From positions 690,911 to 754,910 of the forward strand of contig NZ_KE159567.1 in the NCBI RefSeq assembly GCF_000403845.2: a stretch of 64,000 nt of DNA, read 5' to 3'. The stretch comes from Eubacterium sp. 14-2 (lineage in GTDB: Bacteria; Bacillota; Clostridia; Lachnospirales; Lachnospiraceae). A program made the translations under genes and the position numbers. Of this stretch, positions 34,640-43,029 are shown one piece after another (position 1 is the first letter of the stretch; the number at the start of each line of letters is the position of its first letter). The notes below the pieces were generated by a model. The model searched no databases, had not been told where the DNA came from, and worked only from the letters and a program-made list of their open reading frames with translations.

Positions 34640-35590
34640 ATGGAAAATTTTATGTTCAGTCTCAATGTGACCATTCCCATTTTTCTGGTGATGGTACTGG
34701 GCTGGGGGCTGAAGCAGACCGGAATGCTGAATGATAATTTTGTGACAGTGGCAAATAAATTTAATTTTCAGGTGACTCTGCCGGTATTGCTGCTGCGGGA
34801 TATTTCTTCTGTGGATATTCGGGCGGTATTTGATCTGAATTATGTGCTGTTCTGCGCTGCTGCAAGCTCTGCCTGTTTCTGGTTAATCTGGGCCGGAACA
34901 AAACTGTTTCTGAAAGACCGGTACATGACGGGAGCTTTTGTACAGGCCTCCTTCCGCAGCAGCGCGGCGGTGATGGGACTTGCCTTTATTCAGAATATCT
35001 ATGGGACGTCCGCCATGGGGCCTCTGATGATTTTGGGTGCAGTGCCCCTCTACAATATATATTCTGTGATTGTGCTGACCTTTGAGGGGCAGCAGAGTCA
35101 GAACGCGGACAAAAAAGGAAAAATCAGGGAAGCCTGTACAAATATTCTGAAAAATCCAATTATTATCAGTATTTTCCTGGGCCTTCTGCTTTCTCTGGGA
35201 AATATCCGGTTTCCGGTGATGGTGGATAAAACCATAAACAGTGTGGCTCAGATGGCCACGCCGCTGGCGCTGGTTACGCTGGGCGCAGGGTTTGAGGGGA
35301 AAAAAGCCCTGACAAAACTGAAACCCACACTGGCAGCTTCTTTTGTGAAACTGGCGGCACAGCCGCTGATCTTTGTACCAGTGGCTCTGGCCCTGGGATT
35401 TCGGGGAGAAAAGCTCACAGGGATTCTGATTATGCTGGCCTCACCCACTACGCCAAGCTGTTATATTATGGCGAAAAATATGGAAAACGACGGGACGCTG
35501 ACAGCCAGTATTGTAGTAGCCACCACACTGCTTGCGTCTTTTACCCTGACAGGATGGATTTTTCTGCTGAAAATTTCGGGATATATCTGA
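34640..35590 (+). CDS. AEC family transporter (auxin efflux carrier-like permease)
   Basis: Polytopic permease (316 aa) with about ten transmembrane segments, split by a charged central loop near residue 155 (QQSQNADKKGKIREAC). Segments such as MVLGWGLKQTGMLND and the C-terminal GEKLTGILIMLASPTTPSCYIMAKNM are typical of the AEC family, which exports or imports organic acids such as malate. Substrate unknown. It is translationally close to folA; a MFSLN start at 34652 is also possible. Confidence 0.88.
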   Translation: MENFMFSLNVTIPIFLVMVLGWGLKQTGMLNDNFVTVANKFNFQVTLPVLLLRDISSVDIRAVFDLNYVLFCAAASSACFWLIWAGTKLFLKDRYMTGAFVQASFRSSAAVMGLAFIQNIYGTSAMGPLMILGAVPLYNIYSVIVLTFEGQQSQNADKKGKIREACTNILKNPIIISIFLGLLLSLGNIRFPVMVDKTINSVAQMATPLALVTLGAGFEGKKALTKLKPTLAASFVKLAAQPLIFVPVALALGFRGEKLTGILIMLASPTTPSCYIMAKNMENDGTLTASIVVATTLLASFTLTGWIFLLKISGYI

Positions 35591-35640
35591 GAGATTGCAT
35601 TTGGTGAAGAATGGCACTTTCCCAAATGAAAGATTTCTGC

Positions 35641-35646
35641 TACAAT
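35641..35646 (+). promoter_or_regulatory. -10 element before ilvB
   Basis: TACAAT within CTGCTACAATAGAG, 38 bases before the ATG. A CATTTGG/CCAAATG hairpin lies just upstream at about 35598. I see no T-box or leader peptide of the kind that often controls ilv genes. Confidence 0.45.
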
Positions 35647-35683
35647 AGAGCAGATACTATATACGAGGACAGAGGTGAATCTT

Positions 35684-37408
35684 ATGGCGATGGATATAAC
35701 AGGAAGAAAATTATTTGTAAAAGCATTGCTGGAAGAAGGGATTGACACCGTATTCGGTTATCCCGGCGGCATGGTAACAGATATTCTGGATGAATTATAT
35801 AAACATGAGGAAATTGAACTGGTACTGCCCAGACATGAGCAGGGGCTGATACACGAGGCGGAAGGCTATGCGAAAGCAACAGGGACGGTGGGAGTCTGCG
35901 TGGTAACCAGCGGTCCGGGAGCCACCAATGTGATTACAGGTCTGGCAGACGCCCATTACGACAACATACCATTGGTATGTATTACCGGGCAGGTGCCCTT
36001 AAGCCTCATTGGAAATGACGCCTTTCAGGAAGTGGATATTGTGGGCATGACCCGCAGCATTACCAAGTACGGTGTGACAGTCCGTGACCGGAAAGACCTG
36101 GGGAAAATTCTGAAAATGGCCTTTCATATTGCCAGAACCGGTAAACCAGGTCCGGTGCTGATTGATCTGCCCAAAGATATTCAGACAGCTCCAGGTCCGG
36201 GAGAATATCCGAAATCCGTATCTATCCGTGGATACAAACCAAATGAAAGCGTTCATATCGGACAGCTGAAAAAAGGTTACAAGCTGCTGAAAGCAGCCAG
36301 AAAACCTCTGTTTCTGGTGGGCGGAGGCGTCAATATTGCCAGGGCAAATGACAAAATGCTGCAGCTTGCAGAACAGACCAGGATACCTGTGGTAACGACC
36401 ATTATGGGAAAAGGCGCCATTCCCACCAGCCATCCTTATTATATCGGAAACAGCGGTATGCATGGAAAATATGCGGCCAATATTGCGGTGGGCCAGTGTG
36501 ACGTTCTGTTTTCCATCGGCACCAGGTTCAACGACCGGATTACCGGCGATCTGAATGAATTTGCCCCCAATGCCCAGATTGTCCATGTGGACATTGATAC
36601 AGCGGCCATTTCCAGAAATGTGGTGGTGGATGTGCCTATTGTTGCGGACGCAAATCTGGCTCTGGAAAAACTGTTGGAATGGGCGGAACCCCAGGATACG
36701 GAGGAGTGGCTGAATCAGATACGGGAATGGGACAGGGAAAATCCTCTGGAAATGCGCAGAGACAAAGGTATGACCCCTCAGATGGTGATGGAGCAGATTA
36801 ATGAACAGTTCCCGGAAGGGATTGTTGTGACCGATGTGGGCCAGCATCAGATGTGGGCCGCCCAGTACATAGAGCTGAATGAGAAAAAGCAGTATATTAC
36901 TTCCGGAGGCCTTGGCACCATGGGATTTGGATTTCCGGCGGCCATCGGTGCAAAAATCGGCTGTCCTGGGAAGCCGGTGGTGTGTATCACCGGAGACGGG
37001 GGAATGCAGATGAATCTGCAGGAACTGGCCACAGCCATGACCCAGGAAGCCAATGTGATTGTGTGTATTCTGAACAATTATTATCTGGGGATGGTGCGGC
37101 AGATGCAGCAGCTTTTCTATGGAAAGCGATATAAAGCCACCTGCCTGCGGCGGAGGAAAAACTGTCCCAATGACTGTAAAGGCCCCAATCCGGCCTGTCC
37201 TCCCTATGAGCCGGATTTTGTGAAACTGGCGGAAAGCTACGGAGCCTGCGGGATTCGTGTCACAAAAGAAGAAGAGATTGCCCCTGCATTTGAGAAAGCG
37301 AAAGAACAGAAGGTTCCGGTCTTAATAGAATTTATGATTGCAGCGGAAGAAATTGTACTGCCCATGGTAAAGGGCGGCAATCCCATGACGGAAATGATTT
37401 TGAAGTAG
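35684..37408 (+). CDS. ilvB: acetolactate synthase, large (catalytic) subunit
   Basis: ThDP-dependent enzyme (574 aa) that starts valine, leucine and isoleucine synthesis. Conserved parts are the N-terminal GYPGGMVTDILDEL and catalytic Glu in PRHEQGLIHEAEG, a FAD/central domain, and the ThDP motif GDGGMQMNLQEL...NN. An unusual Cys-rich insert lies between FYGKRY and the EPDFVKLAESYG segment, with Cys487, Cys494, Cys498 and Cys505 spaced 6-3-6. ATG 35684 has AGAGGTG upstream and is preferred to the GTG at 35675. ilvN follows. Confidence 0.95.
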   Translation: MAMDITGRKLFVKALLEEGIDTVFGYPGGMVTDILDELYKHEEIELVLPRHEQGLIHEAEGYAKATGTVGVCVVTSGPGATNVITGLADAHYDNIPLVCITGQVPLSLIGNDAFQEVDIVGMTRSITKYGVTVRDRKDLGKILKMAFHIARTGKPGPVLIDLPKDIQTAPGPGEYPKSVSIRGYKPNESVHIGQLKKGYKLLKAARKPLFLVGGGVNIARANDKMLQLAEQTRIPVVTTIMGKGAIPTSHPYYIGNSGMHGKYAANIAVGQCDVLFSIGTRFNDRITGDLNEFAPNAQIVHVDIDTAAISRNVVVDVPIVADANLALEKLLEWAEPQDTEEWLNQIREWDRENPLEMRRDKGMTPQMVMEQINEQFPEGIVVTDVGQHQMWAAQYIELNEKKQYITSGGLGTMGFGFPAAIGAKIGCPGKPVVCITGDGGMQMNLQELATAMTQEANVIVCILNNYYLGMVRQMQQLFYGKRYKATCLRRRKNCPNDCKGPNPACPPYEPDFVKLAESYGACGIRVTKEEEIAPAFEKAKEQKVPVLIEFMIAAEEIVLPMVKGGNPMTEMILK

Positions 37409-37423
37409 GGAGGGAAAACTGGA

Positions 37424-37966
37424 ATGAAAAACAGATGGATTGCATTGTATGTGGAAAATCAGGTGGGAGTGCTGGCAAAAGTCTCCGGTCTTTTTTCCGG
37501 AAAATCCTATAACCTGCAGAGTCTGACCGTGGGAACCACAGAGGATGAAACCGTGTCCCGCATGACAATCTGCGTTACCAGCGACGATATTACCTTTGAG
37601 CAGATTAAGAAGCAGTTAAACCGGATGGTGGAAGTGATAAAAGTCATTGATCTGACCGATATGCCCATTCATATGAAAGAGCTCCTGTTTGCAAAAGTAA
37701 AGGAATGCTCTGTGGCGGAAAAGGCAGAGCTGTTTCAGATTGCCCAGGTATTTCAGGTAGAGGTGTCTGACATCGGTACCGACAGCGTACTGCTGGAATG
37801 TAAAATGACAGAGCGGCGCAACAACGAACTGATTGATTTGCTGCGGAGCAAGTATAAACATATAGAAATTGTACGGGGCGGAGCGGTGGCTATCGAGTCC
37901 ATCAGTACCTCCTGTGCCGGAAGGTCGGAATATTTCCGTCTGGCCCGTCAGCCGAAAACCATATAG
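37424..37966 (+). CDS. ilvN: acetolactate synthase, small regulatory subunit
   Basis: Regulatory subunit (180 aa) that binds valine and activates IlvB. The N-terminal ACT domain (WIALYVENQVGVLAKVSGLFSGKSYNLQSL) is clear, followed by the C-terminal domain (KELLFAKVKECSVAEKAELFQIAQVFQ). AGGGAGGG lies just before the start, and the 15-base gap to ilvB indicates one operon. Confidence 0.95.
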   Translation: MKNRWIALYVENQVGVLAKVSGLFSGKSYNLQSLTVGTTEDETVSRMTICVTSDDITFEQIKKQLNRMVEVIKVIDLTDMPIHMKELLFAKVKECSVAEKAELFQIAQVFQVEVSDIGTDSVLLECKMTERRNNELIDLLRSKYKHIEIVRGGAVAIESISTSCAGRSEYFRLARQPKTI

Positions 37967-38016
37967 AAGCAGGACATTTCCGGCTGGTGCGCCAGCGGAA
38001 GAAGGGAGCGTGAAAC

Positions 38017-38538
38017 ATGCGTAAAATTTTAGTGGTTGTGGATATGCAGAATGACTTTATTGATGGTTCTCTCGGCACAACGGAAGCCCAGGCCATTGTA
38101 GATCCTGTGACTGAGAAAATGAAATCCTGGGAAAAATCAGATATTTATGTGACCAGGGATACCCATGGGGAGGATTATCTGGAAACAGCCGAGGGAAAGA
38201 AACTGCCGGTTGTCCATTGCGTGAAAGGGACAGAAGGCTGGCAGCTTCATCCTCAGATTGAAGCATTGGCGGAGCCTTCCCATATCATTGACAAACCTTC
38301 ATTCGGCTCCCTGGAACTGATGGAACTGCTGAAACAGGAAAATGAAAAAGAACCCCTGGAACTGGAACTTGTGGGGCTGTGCACCGATATCTGTGTGGTG
38401 AGCAATGCCCTTCTGCTGAAAGCAGCCATGCCGGAAATCACCATCCGGGTGGATGGTTCCTGCTGTGCAGGGGTAACACCCCGGTCTCATGAGGCAGCGC
38501 TGCTTACCATGGGCATGTGTCAGATAGAGACAGAATGA
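38017..38538 (+). CDS. isochorismatase-like cysteine hydrolase, nicotinamidase type
   Basis: Cysteine hydrolase (173 aa). The catalytic triad appears as Asp9 (VVDMQNDFI), Lys93 (DKPSFGS) and Cys126 (GLCTDICVVSNA). Asp and His residues around TRDTHGEDY fit the metal site of nicotinamidases, which turn nicotinamide into nicotinate for NAD salvage. Related isochorismatase-fold enzymes have other amide substrates, so the substrate is likely but not proven. The next gene starts 14 bases after its stop. Confidence 0.85.
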   Translation: MRKILVVVDMQNDFIDGSLGTTEAQAIVDPVTEKMKSWEKSDIYVTRDTHGEDYLETAEGKKLPVVHCVKGTEGWQLHPQIEALAEPSHIIDKPSFGSLELMELLKQENEKEPLELELVGLCTDICVVSNALLLKAAMPEITIRVDGSCCAGVTPRSHEAALLTMGMCQIETE

Positions 38539-38552
38539 CAGGAGGAAAGGTT

Positions 38553-39140
38553 ATGCTGCCCACAAGAGAAGAAGCAGAAGAAATTTTGAGAGAAGGAGAA
38601 ACCTGCAATCCGGGGCCCTGGGGAAACCACAGCCGGGTGGCCGCCCACTGTGCGGAAAAAATCGCACAGGCATGTGGGGGAATGGATTCTGAGAAAGCGT
38701 ATATCCTGGGGTTGCTGCATGATATCGGAAGGAAATTTGGCGTCAGGCATCTTGGACATGTATCGGACGGATATTCCTATATGATGTCTCTGGGATATGA
38801 TGAGGCAGCGAAAATCTGCCTTACCCATTCTTTCCATAATCAGACCACTGACGGATATATCGGACAGTTTGATACCACGGAAGAAGAAACGAAGCTGATT
38901 CAGGATACCTTAAAAACTGTGGTAATGGATGAATATGACAGGCTGATCCAGCTGTGCGATTCACTGGCAGGAGCAGAAGGCGTGCTGGATATTGAAGAGC
39001 GGATGGGAGATGTAAAACGCAGGTACGGCGCCTATCCTCAGGAAAAATGGGACAGCAATCTGGAACTGAAGAAATATTTTGAGACCCGGATGGGAAGAGA
39101 TATTTATTCTGTGGTGGAAAAAGATACGTTCCAGCCGTAA
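38553..39140 (+). CDS. HD-domain phosphohydrolase-like protein
   Basis: HD superfamily protein (195 aa) with metal ligands visible as NHSRVAAHCA, LGLLHDIGRKFG and the later LTHSFHNQ and DEYDRLIQLCDSLAG. This fits small HD hydrolases that act on nucleotides or related phosphates. AGGAGG is 9 bases before the ATG at 38553; the upstream extension overlaps the previous gene and lacks a site. It is in an operon with the nicotinamidase-like gene, so a role in nucleotide or NAD turnover is possible. Confidence 0.82.
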   Translation: MLPTREEAEEILREGETCNPGPWGNHSRVAAHCAEKIAQACGGMDSEKAYILGLLHDIGRKFGVRHLGHVSDGYSYMMSLGYDEAAKICLTHSFHNQTTDGYIGQFDTTEEETKLIQDTLKTVVMDEYDRLIQLCDSLAGAEGVLDIEERMGDVKRRYGAYPQEKWDSNLELKKYFETRMGRDIYSVVEKDTFQP

Positions 39141-39184
39141 AAAAAGCAGAACGCGGCCTTTTGACTGTGTTCTGCTCTTTTCTT
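39141..39184 (+). terminator. intrinsic terminator after the HD gene
   Basis: AGCAGAAC/GTTCTGCT stem with inner mismatches, preceded by A and followed by a T-rich run. A half-copy of the palindromic repeat (TTCTATTAGGAAAGAACCTG) starts directly after it. Confidence 0.8.
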
Positions 39185-39325
39185 CTATTAGGAAAGAACC
39201 TGTCACATCCGGTGCAGCCAGGCAGCCGGGCAGACCTGCGCTGCGCCTGACAGAGAATGTGCTGCCGAAGAGCCTGACCCAGGGGAAAAATCCCGCCCTC
39301 ACCCAGAGCTGTGTACAGCCAGTTT

Positions 39326-39841
39326 TTATCTTGCCAGTATTTCTGTGATTTCGCCCACATACATGGTGTGAAAATTATTTTCTTCTTTGCCGGAGTACCA
39401 TTTTTCTTTTATTTCCGGATTCAGAAAATGAGCTTCCGTAATGGGTACAGCGGCCATTTTTCTGCAGATCAGAACAAAATTTCCTTCATCCACAAAAGGA
39501 ACATCGTTGCTGTAATTTACATTCAGGCCGGAAGTTTTGAATTTGTCTTCCTGTCTGCCGGATACGACGCCGAAATATTTCAGATCATTTTTATATTTTT
39601 TGTCAAAAAACGTACAGGAAAAGCTGTCTCCATTGTCAATAAATTCCCTGGTATATCTGTTTTCACGCACAAAGATGAAAGCAGTGTTCTGCCCCCAGAG
39701 AACTCCAAGTCCTCCCCAGCTTGCTGTCATACCGTTGACTTTGTCCTGGTTACCGGAAGTGATGATCATCCACTCGTCTGACAGTTTTGTAAAGGGATTT
39801 AATTCTAACAAATCAATGGGATAAGATTGAAATTGATGCAT
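39326..39841 (-). CDS. flavin reductase-like FMN-binding protein
   Basis: Split-barrel flavoprotein (171 aa) of the flavin reductase family. The N-terminal WMIITSGNQDKVNGMTASWGGLG segment binds FMN in this fold, and FVRENRYTREFIDNGDSFSCTFF is also typical. It would reduce flavin or act as an NAD(P)H-linked oxidoreductase; the partner is unknown. AAAGGAG lies 7 bases before the start at 39841. The gap to ilvE (39842-40105) is AT-rich and holds a TTGACA (39990-39995) followed by TATAAT at only 14 bp, a doubtful promoter. Confidence 0.85.
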   Translation of the reverse strand: MHQFQSYPIDLLELNPFTKLSDEWMIITSGNQDKVNGMTASWGGLGVLWGQNTAFIFVRENRYTREFIDNGDSFSCTFFDKKYKNDLKYFGVVSGRQEDKFKTSGLNVNYSNDVPFVDEGNFVLICRKMAAVPITEAHFLNPEIKEKWYSGKEENNFHTMYVGEITEILAR

Positions 39842-40105
39842 AATAAAACTCCTTTGCTGTTTACTTTGCTGTTTGTTGAGACACTTTGAGTATACATCAT
39901 TTTACTGTATTTAAGATATGCAGAAAAGTTATTAAAACTGCCAATTATATAATATACAGTTATGGTAAATATAAGCCCGGAGAATAATCTTGACAGTCCC
40001 AGAAAAAAGTATAATAATTGATAAAACGATATATAATGAGTTTTTTATCATACCGGAAATCAGAAGAATCCCGCATGATAAAAATTACAGGATGGAGGAG
40101 ACGTT

Positions 40106-41173
40106 ATGGATATTAAGTTTGTAAAAAGAGATGTTTTGAAAGAAAAACCGGACCAGAAAAATCTTGGATTCGGCAAATATATGACAGATTATATGTTTGT
40201 GATGGACTGGGATCAGGGAACGGGCTGGCATGACGCCAGAATTGAGCCTTATGGGCCTATTTCAATCAGTCCTTCCTGTGTGACTCTGCATTATGCGCAG
40301 GAGACGTTTGAGGGATTGAAGGCATACCGTACCAAAGATGACAGAATCCTTTTATTCCGTCCGGAAATGAATGCCAGAAGAATGATTACTTCCAACGAGC
40401 GTCTGTGTATGCCGGGTGTTCCGGAGGACATGTTTGTGGAAGCCATAGAAGAACTGGTGAAGGTGGAGAAAGACTGGATTCCTTCAGAACCGGAGACTTC
40501 CCTGTATATCCGTCCTTTTGTATTTGCCACGGAGTCTGCTCTGGGAGTTCATATGGCCATATCCTATAAATTTATGGTTATCTGCTGTCCGGTGGGCGCT
40601 TATTATCCGGAAGGAATTAATCCGGTGAAAATACTGGTGGAAGATGAACTGGTACGTGCTGTGAAAGGCGGAACGGGATTTACCAAATGCGGCGGCAATT
40701 ATGCATCTTCTATTCTGGGACAGGTCAGGGCAGAAGAAAAAGGCTGTACGCAGGTACTCTGGCTGGACGGTGTCAACCGGAAGTATGTGGAAGAAGTCGG
40801 AACCATGAATATTATGTTCAAAATCAATGGAGAAATTTATACGGCTCCCATTGAAGGAACGGTACTTCCCGGGGTAACGAGAGATTCCATTATCCATATT
40901 TTAAAGGACTGGGGCTATAAAGTGAATGAAACCCATCTGTCGGTGGACGACCTGATGAAAGCGGGGCATGACGGTACCCTGGAAGAATCCTTTGGAACCG
41001 GAACTGCGGCGGTAATCTCTCCGGTGGGTGAATTTGTCTACAAAGACGATGTGGTTACTGTAAATGATTTTAAAATCGGAGAACTGACCCAACGGCTTTA
41101 TGATTATCTGACGGGTATCCAGTGGGGCAATGAAGAAGATAAATACGGCTGGACGCGGGAAGTAAAGTCATAA
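40106..41173 (+). CDS. ilvE: branched-chain amino acid aminotransferase
   Basis: PLP enzyme of fold type IV (355 aa), catalysing the last step of valine, leucine and isoleucine synthesis. The family signature is clear: ISPSCVTLHYAQETFEGLKAYR, PLP-binding Lys194 in GTGFTKCGGNYASS, and EVGTMNIMFKINGEIYTAPI. It belongs to the longer BCAT class of about 355 residues. ATGGAGGAG gives the ribosome site. It complements ilvB and ilvN upstream, though in a separate transcript. Confidence 0.95.
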   Translation: MDIKFVKRDVLKEKPDQKNLGFGKYMTDYMFVMDWDQGTGWHDARIEPYGPISISPSCVTLHYAQETFEGLKAYRTKDDRILLFRPEMNARRMITSNERLCMPGVPEDMFVEAIEELVKVEKDWIPSEPETSLYIRPFVFATESALGVHMAISYKFMVICCPVGAYYPEGINPVKILVEDELVRAVKGGTGFTKCGGNYASSILGQVRAEEKGCTQVLWLDGVNRKYVEEVGTMNIMFKINGEIYTAPIEGTVLPGVTRDSIIHILKDWGYKVNETHLSVDDLMKAGHDGTLEESFGTGTAAVISPVGEFVYKDDVVTVNDFKIGELTQRLYDYLTGIQWGNEEDKYGWTREVKS

Positions 41174-41365
41174 AACCCCGCCGCAGAATTACGGTACAGT
41201 CCGGCTGACTTTTTATACAGGAATTTTTCTGCTGTTTTTATAATTATTTAAGAAAAAAACAGGATGAATTTAAAGATTTTTTCACAGACTGATGTTAGTA
41301 TATCAGAAGAAATCATAGTTTTACCTTATCTGATATACTGACGTCTGGTGAAAAGAGGAGAAAAA

Positions 41366-41557
41366 ATGCGGAAAAAGCAGGATGAATTTGCAGATATTAA
41401 TTTTAATGGAAAGAAAAAACGGGGAAATATGTTTGTGCTGATGGCAGCAATTCTGGCAGTCTGTATCAGCGGTGTCCTGTATGCAAGAAAGCTGCAGATG
41501 GACGCCAGGTATATCAGTATGAACCTGGAAGAAATTCATATGGAACAGGAAATATAA
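41366..41557 (+). CDS. small single-pass membrane protein, unknown
   Basis: 63 aa: Lys-rich N-terminus, one transmembrane segment (MFVLMAAILAVCISGVLYA, about 25-45) and a short tail ending in MEQEI. The ATG at 41366 follows AGAGGAG; a GTG at 41348 is also in frame. The layout recalls small divisome or coiled-coil anchors such as FtsL/DivIC-like proteins, but it is too short to say. Nothing else is seen in 41174-41347. Confidence 0.55.
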   Translation: MRKKQDEFADINFNGKKKRGNMFVLMAAILAVCISGVLYARKLQMDARYISMNLEEIHMEQEI

Positions 41558-41607
41558 TACGCACCTGCGCGGGAAGGAAAAATTCCGGAACGTGTCAGGT
41601 GCGTATT
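41556..41607 (+). terminator. hairpin after the small membrane protein gene
   Basis: Perfect 12-bp arms AATACGCACCTG/CAGGTGCGTATT with inner GGAA/TTCC. The T-run is weak. Confidence 0.65.
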
Positions 41608-41629
41608 ACATGAAAGGAAAAACAGGGGA

Positions 41630-41656
41630 ACATTTTTTCCTGTTTTACATAAACTG
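41630..41656 (+). promoter_or_regulatory. candidate sigma-K-like promoter of the split sleC-type gene
   Basis: AC (41630-41631), 16-bp spacer, CATAAACTG (41648-41656), close to the sigma-K pattern AC-N16/17-CATAnnnTA. It lies 30 bases before the start codon, and no vegetative promoter is seen there. Mother-cell sigma-K control would suit a cortex-lytic enzyme. Short motifs of this kind arise by chance, hence low confidence. Confidence 0.35.
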
Positions 41657-41685
41657 TAAATAAGAGCAGAGATTTCGAGGTATTT

Positions 41686-42411
41686 ATGCAAAATCATCAA
41701 TTGCGTGCAGTCCAGACAGACCAGGTGGACAACGGAACCATGAAAGTTCAGGTAACTTCCACTCTGGGGCTGATTCCGGTGGAAGGCGCCACCATTACCA
41801 TTTCCTATACCGGAGATCCGGAGAGTACCCTGGAACAGATTTCCACTGACGGGGAAGGCCAGTCAGAGGTACTTACTCTGGCAGCGCCGCCGCTGGAATA
41901 CAGTATGGAGCCGGAGCAGCCTGTTCAGCCTTATGCGGAATATACCGTGCAGGTGGAGGCGGAGGGGTATCGGCCCGTCAGTATTGAAGGAGTGGATGTG
42001 TTTTCCGGAGAGCTTTCGCTGCAGAATGTGCGGATGGAGCCTCTGGAGGTATCGGAGCAGGATACGAAAAATATTGTGATTCCCGCCAACACACTGTTCG
42101 GAAATTTTCCGCCCAAAATTGCAGAGGCAGAGATTAAGCCGGTGGATGAGAGCGGGGAAATTGTACTGAGCAGAGTGGTGGTTCCGGAGTATGTGGTGGT
42201 ACATGACGGAGCTCCGGGTGACTCTACTGCCAGTGATTACTATGTGAAATACAAGGATTACATCAAAAATGTGGCTTCCAGTGAAATTTATGCCACCTGG
42301 CCGGACAGCACCATACGGGCCAATATTCTGGCGATTATGTCTTTTACCATGAACCGTGTATATACGGAATGGTACCGAAATCACCATATATTCAGGTCTT
42401 TCGTTCACTGA
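41686..42411 (+). CDS. sleC: spore cortex-lytic enzyme (SleC type), 5' half of an interrupted gene
   Basis: N-terminal part of a SleC-type cortex hydrolase that degrades spore peptidoglycan during germination. Codons 1-230 are genuine, ending in NRVYTEWY; the frame then runs into element DNA and stops after 11 foreign codons (HHIFRSFVH end). Features are an N-terminal pro-region, VPEYVVVHDGAPGDS and the SpoIID-like catalytic start KNVASSEIYATWP with candidate Glu200. The C-terminal part of the domain and the peptidoglycan-binding domain are 4.2 kb away (46578-47163). Joined at GTACCG the product would be 423 aa, the normal SleC size. As it stands the protein is incomplete and probably inactive. 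Confidence 0.88.
   Translation: MQNHQLRAVQTDQVDNGTMKVQVTSTLGLIPVEGATITISYTGDPESTLEQISTDGEGQSEVLTLAAPPLEYSMEPEQPVQPYAEYTVQVEAEGYRPVSIEGVDVFSGELSLQNVRMEPLEVSEQDTKNIVIPANTLFGNFPPKIAEAEIKPVDESGEIVLSRVVVPEYVVVHDGAPGDSTASDYYVKYKDYIKNVASSEIYATWPDSTIRANILAIMSFTMNRVYTEWYRNHHIFRSFVH
42372..42396 (+). other. left attachment junction (attL)
   Basis: GTACCG, then the inner repeat AAATCACCATATATTCAGG (42378-42396). Its reverse complement matches the sequence inside the right end with about three mismatches over 19 bases. The centre of symmetry of the two inner repeats falls on GT, the first two bases of the hexamer, which I predict as the crossover dinucleotide. Confidence 0.75.
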
Positions 42412-42587
42412 TTTTTAACGAGTTAATCATTAAATTACACGGTAAAAAAGGGTACGAATTAGTTTAAAAAGGAATGCTGTAATCTGTTTTTGGAATATCT
42501 GAATTATTGTATGTAATTCTTGAATCTCTGTCTTTTAAACGCTCACGTCTAATCTGCAATCCCTCTCGTGAATTTTCGTCAAAGTAT

Positions 42588-42771
42588 TTATCTCGAAATT
42601 TCAGTTTCATGGCAAGGCACGAATAAAACGTGTAAATGTGGATTTTCCTCGTCCATGTGGCAACTCCAGGAAACAATATTCTCACTGCCAGACAACTTTT
42701 CGGTTATTTCTACCATATCTTTTTTCCAGTCATTTATAATTCTTGATTGATACCAGATAAGGAGAAAAACA
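42588..42771 (-). pseudogene. relic of a MOBV (Mob/Pre) relaxase
   Basis: Read on the minus strand, the sequence encodes WKKDMVEITEKLSGSENIVS and then CHMDEENPHLHVLFVPC before a stop at 42590-42588. The HxDExxPHxH-VP block is the metal-binding motif of MOBV relaxases. Only about 60 codons remain and no start with a ribosome site is seen, so the gene is dead. It suggests that the element descends from a mobilisable one. Confidence 0.65.
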
Positions 42772-42785
42772 ATATAAAAAGCATA

Positions 42786-42908
42786 TTGAAAAAAGTTTTT
42801 GCATATGCTATAATGCCAACAGGCAAAAAGAAATCACAAGTCCATGCGGACAAGAAGCGAATCCCCAAACCGTGTTGCAGCACAGTTTGGGGATTCTTCT
42901 TTTTTTTA
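42786..42908 (+). ncRNA. predicted antisense RNA (antitoxin) with promoter and terminator
   Basis: Promoter TTGAAA (42786-42791), 17-bp spacer, TATAAT (42809-42814). A transcript starting near 42821 would end at a strong terminator: GAATCCCCAAAC/GTTTGGGGATTC (42859-42896) plus a long T-run to 42908. The RNA of about 88 bases has no reading frame. It converges on the toxin-like gene at 42931-43029 and would pair with the 3' part of that mRNA, as SR4 does with bsrG and RatA with txpA in Bacillus. Confidence 0.7.
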
Positions 42909-42930
42909 TAGTGGCAAAGTATCCACCAGG

Positions 42931-43029
42931 TTAGTTGTTGCTCTTATCGTCACTGTCTAACCATTTGATGATGTAGTGGCAAACTACACCAGCCAAAACA
43001 GCAACTAAAAAAGAAATCACAACTTCCAT
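42931..43029 (-). CDS. small hydrophobic peptide, type I toxin-like
   Basis: 32-aa peptide: MEVVISFLVAVLAGVVCHYI followed by a charged tail (IKWLDSDDKSNN). One membrane helix with a polar C-terminus is the layout of type I toxins. AGGAGGT lies 6 bases before the ATG, and a -10 TATAAT (43080-43075, minus strand) is upstream. The convergent antisense RNA supports the assignment. It would depolarise or disturb the membrane if the antitoxin RNA were lost, penalising loss of the element. Toxicity is inferred. Confidence 0.7.
   Translation of the reverse strand: MEVVISFLVAVLAGVVCHYIIKWLDSDDKSNN

Noticed and set aside
35591-35683. T-box or leader-peptide attenuator before ilvB
   Set aside because: The gap is under 100 bases, with no T-box sequence, no terminator near ilvB and no run of Ile/Leu/Val codons.
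39990-40015. Strong promoter before ilvE (TTGACA ... TATAAT)
   Set aside because: The spacer is only 14 bp, too short for a normal vegetative promoter; kept only as a remark.
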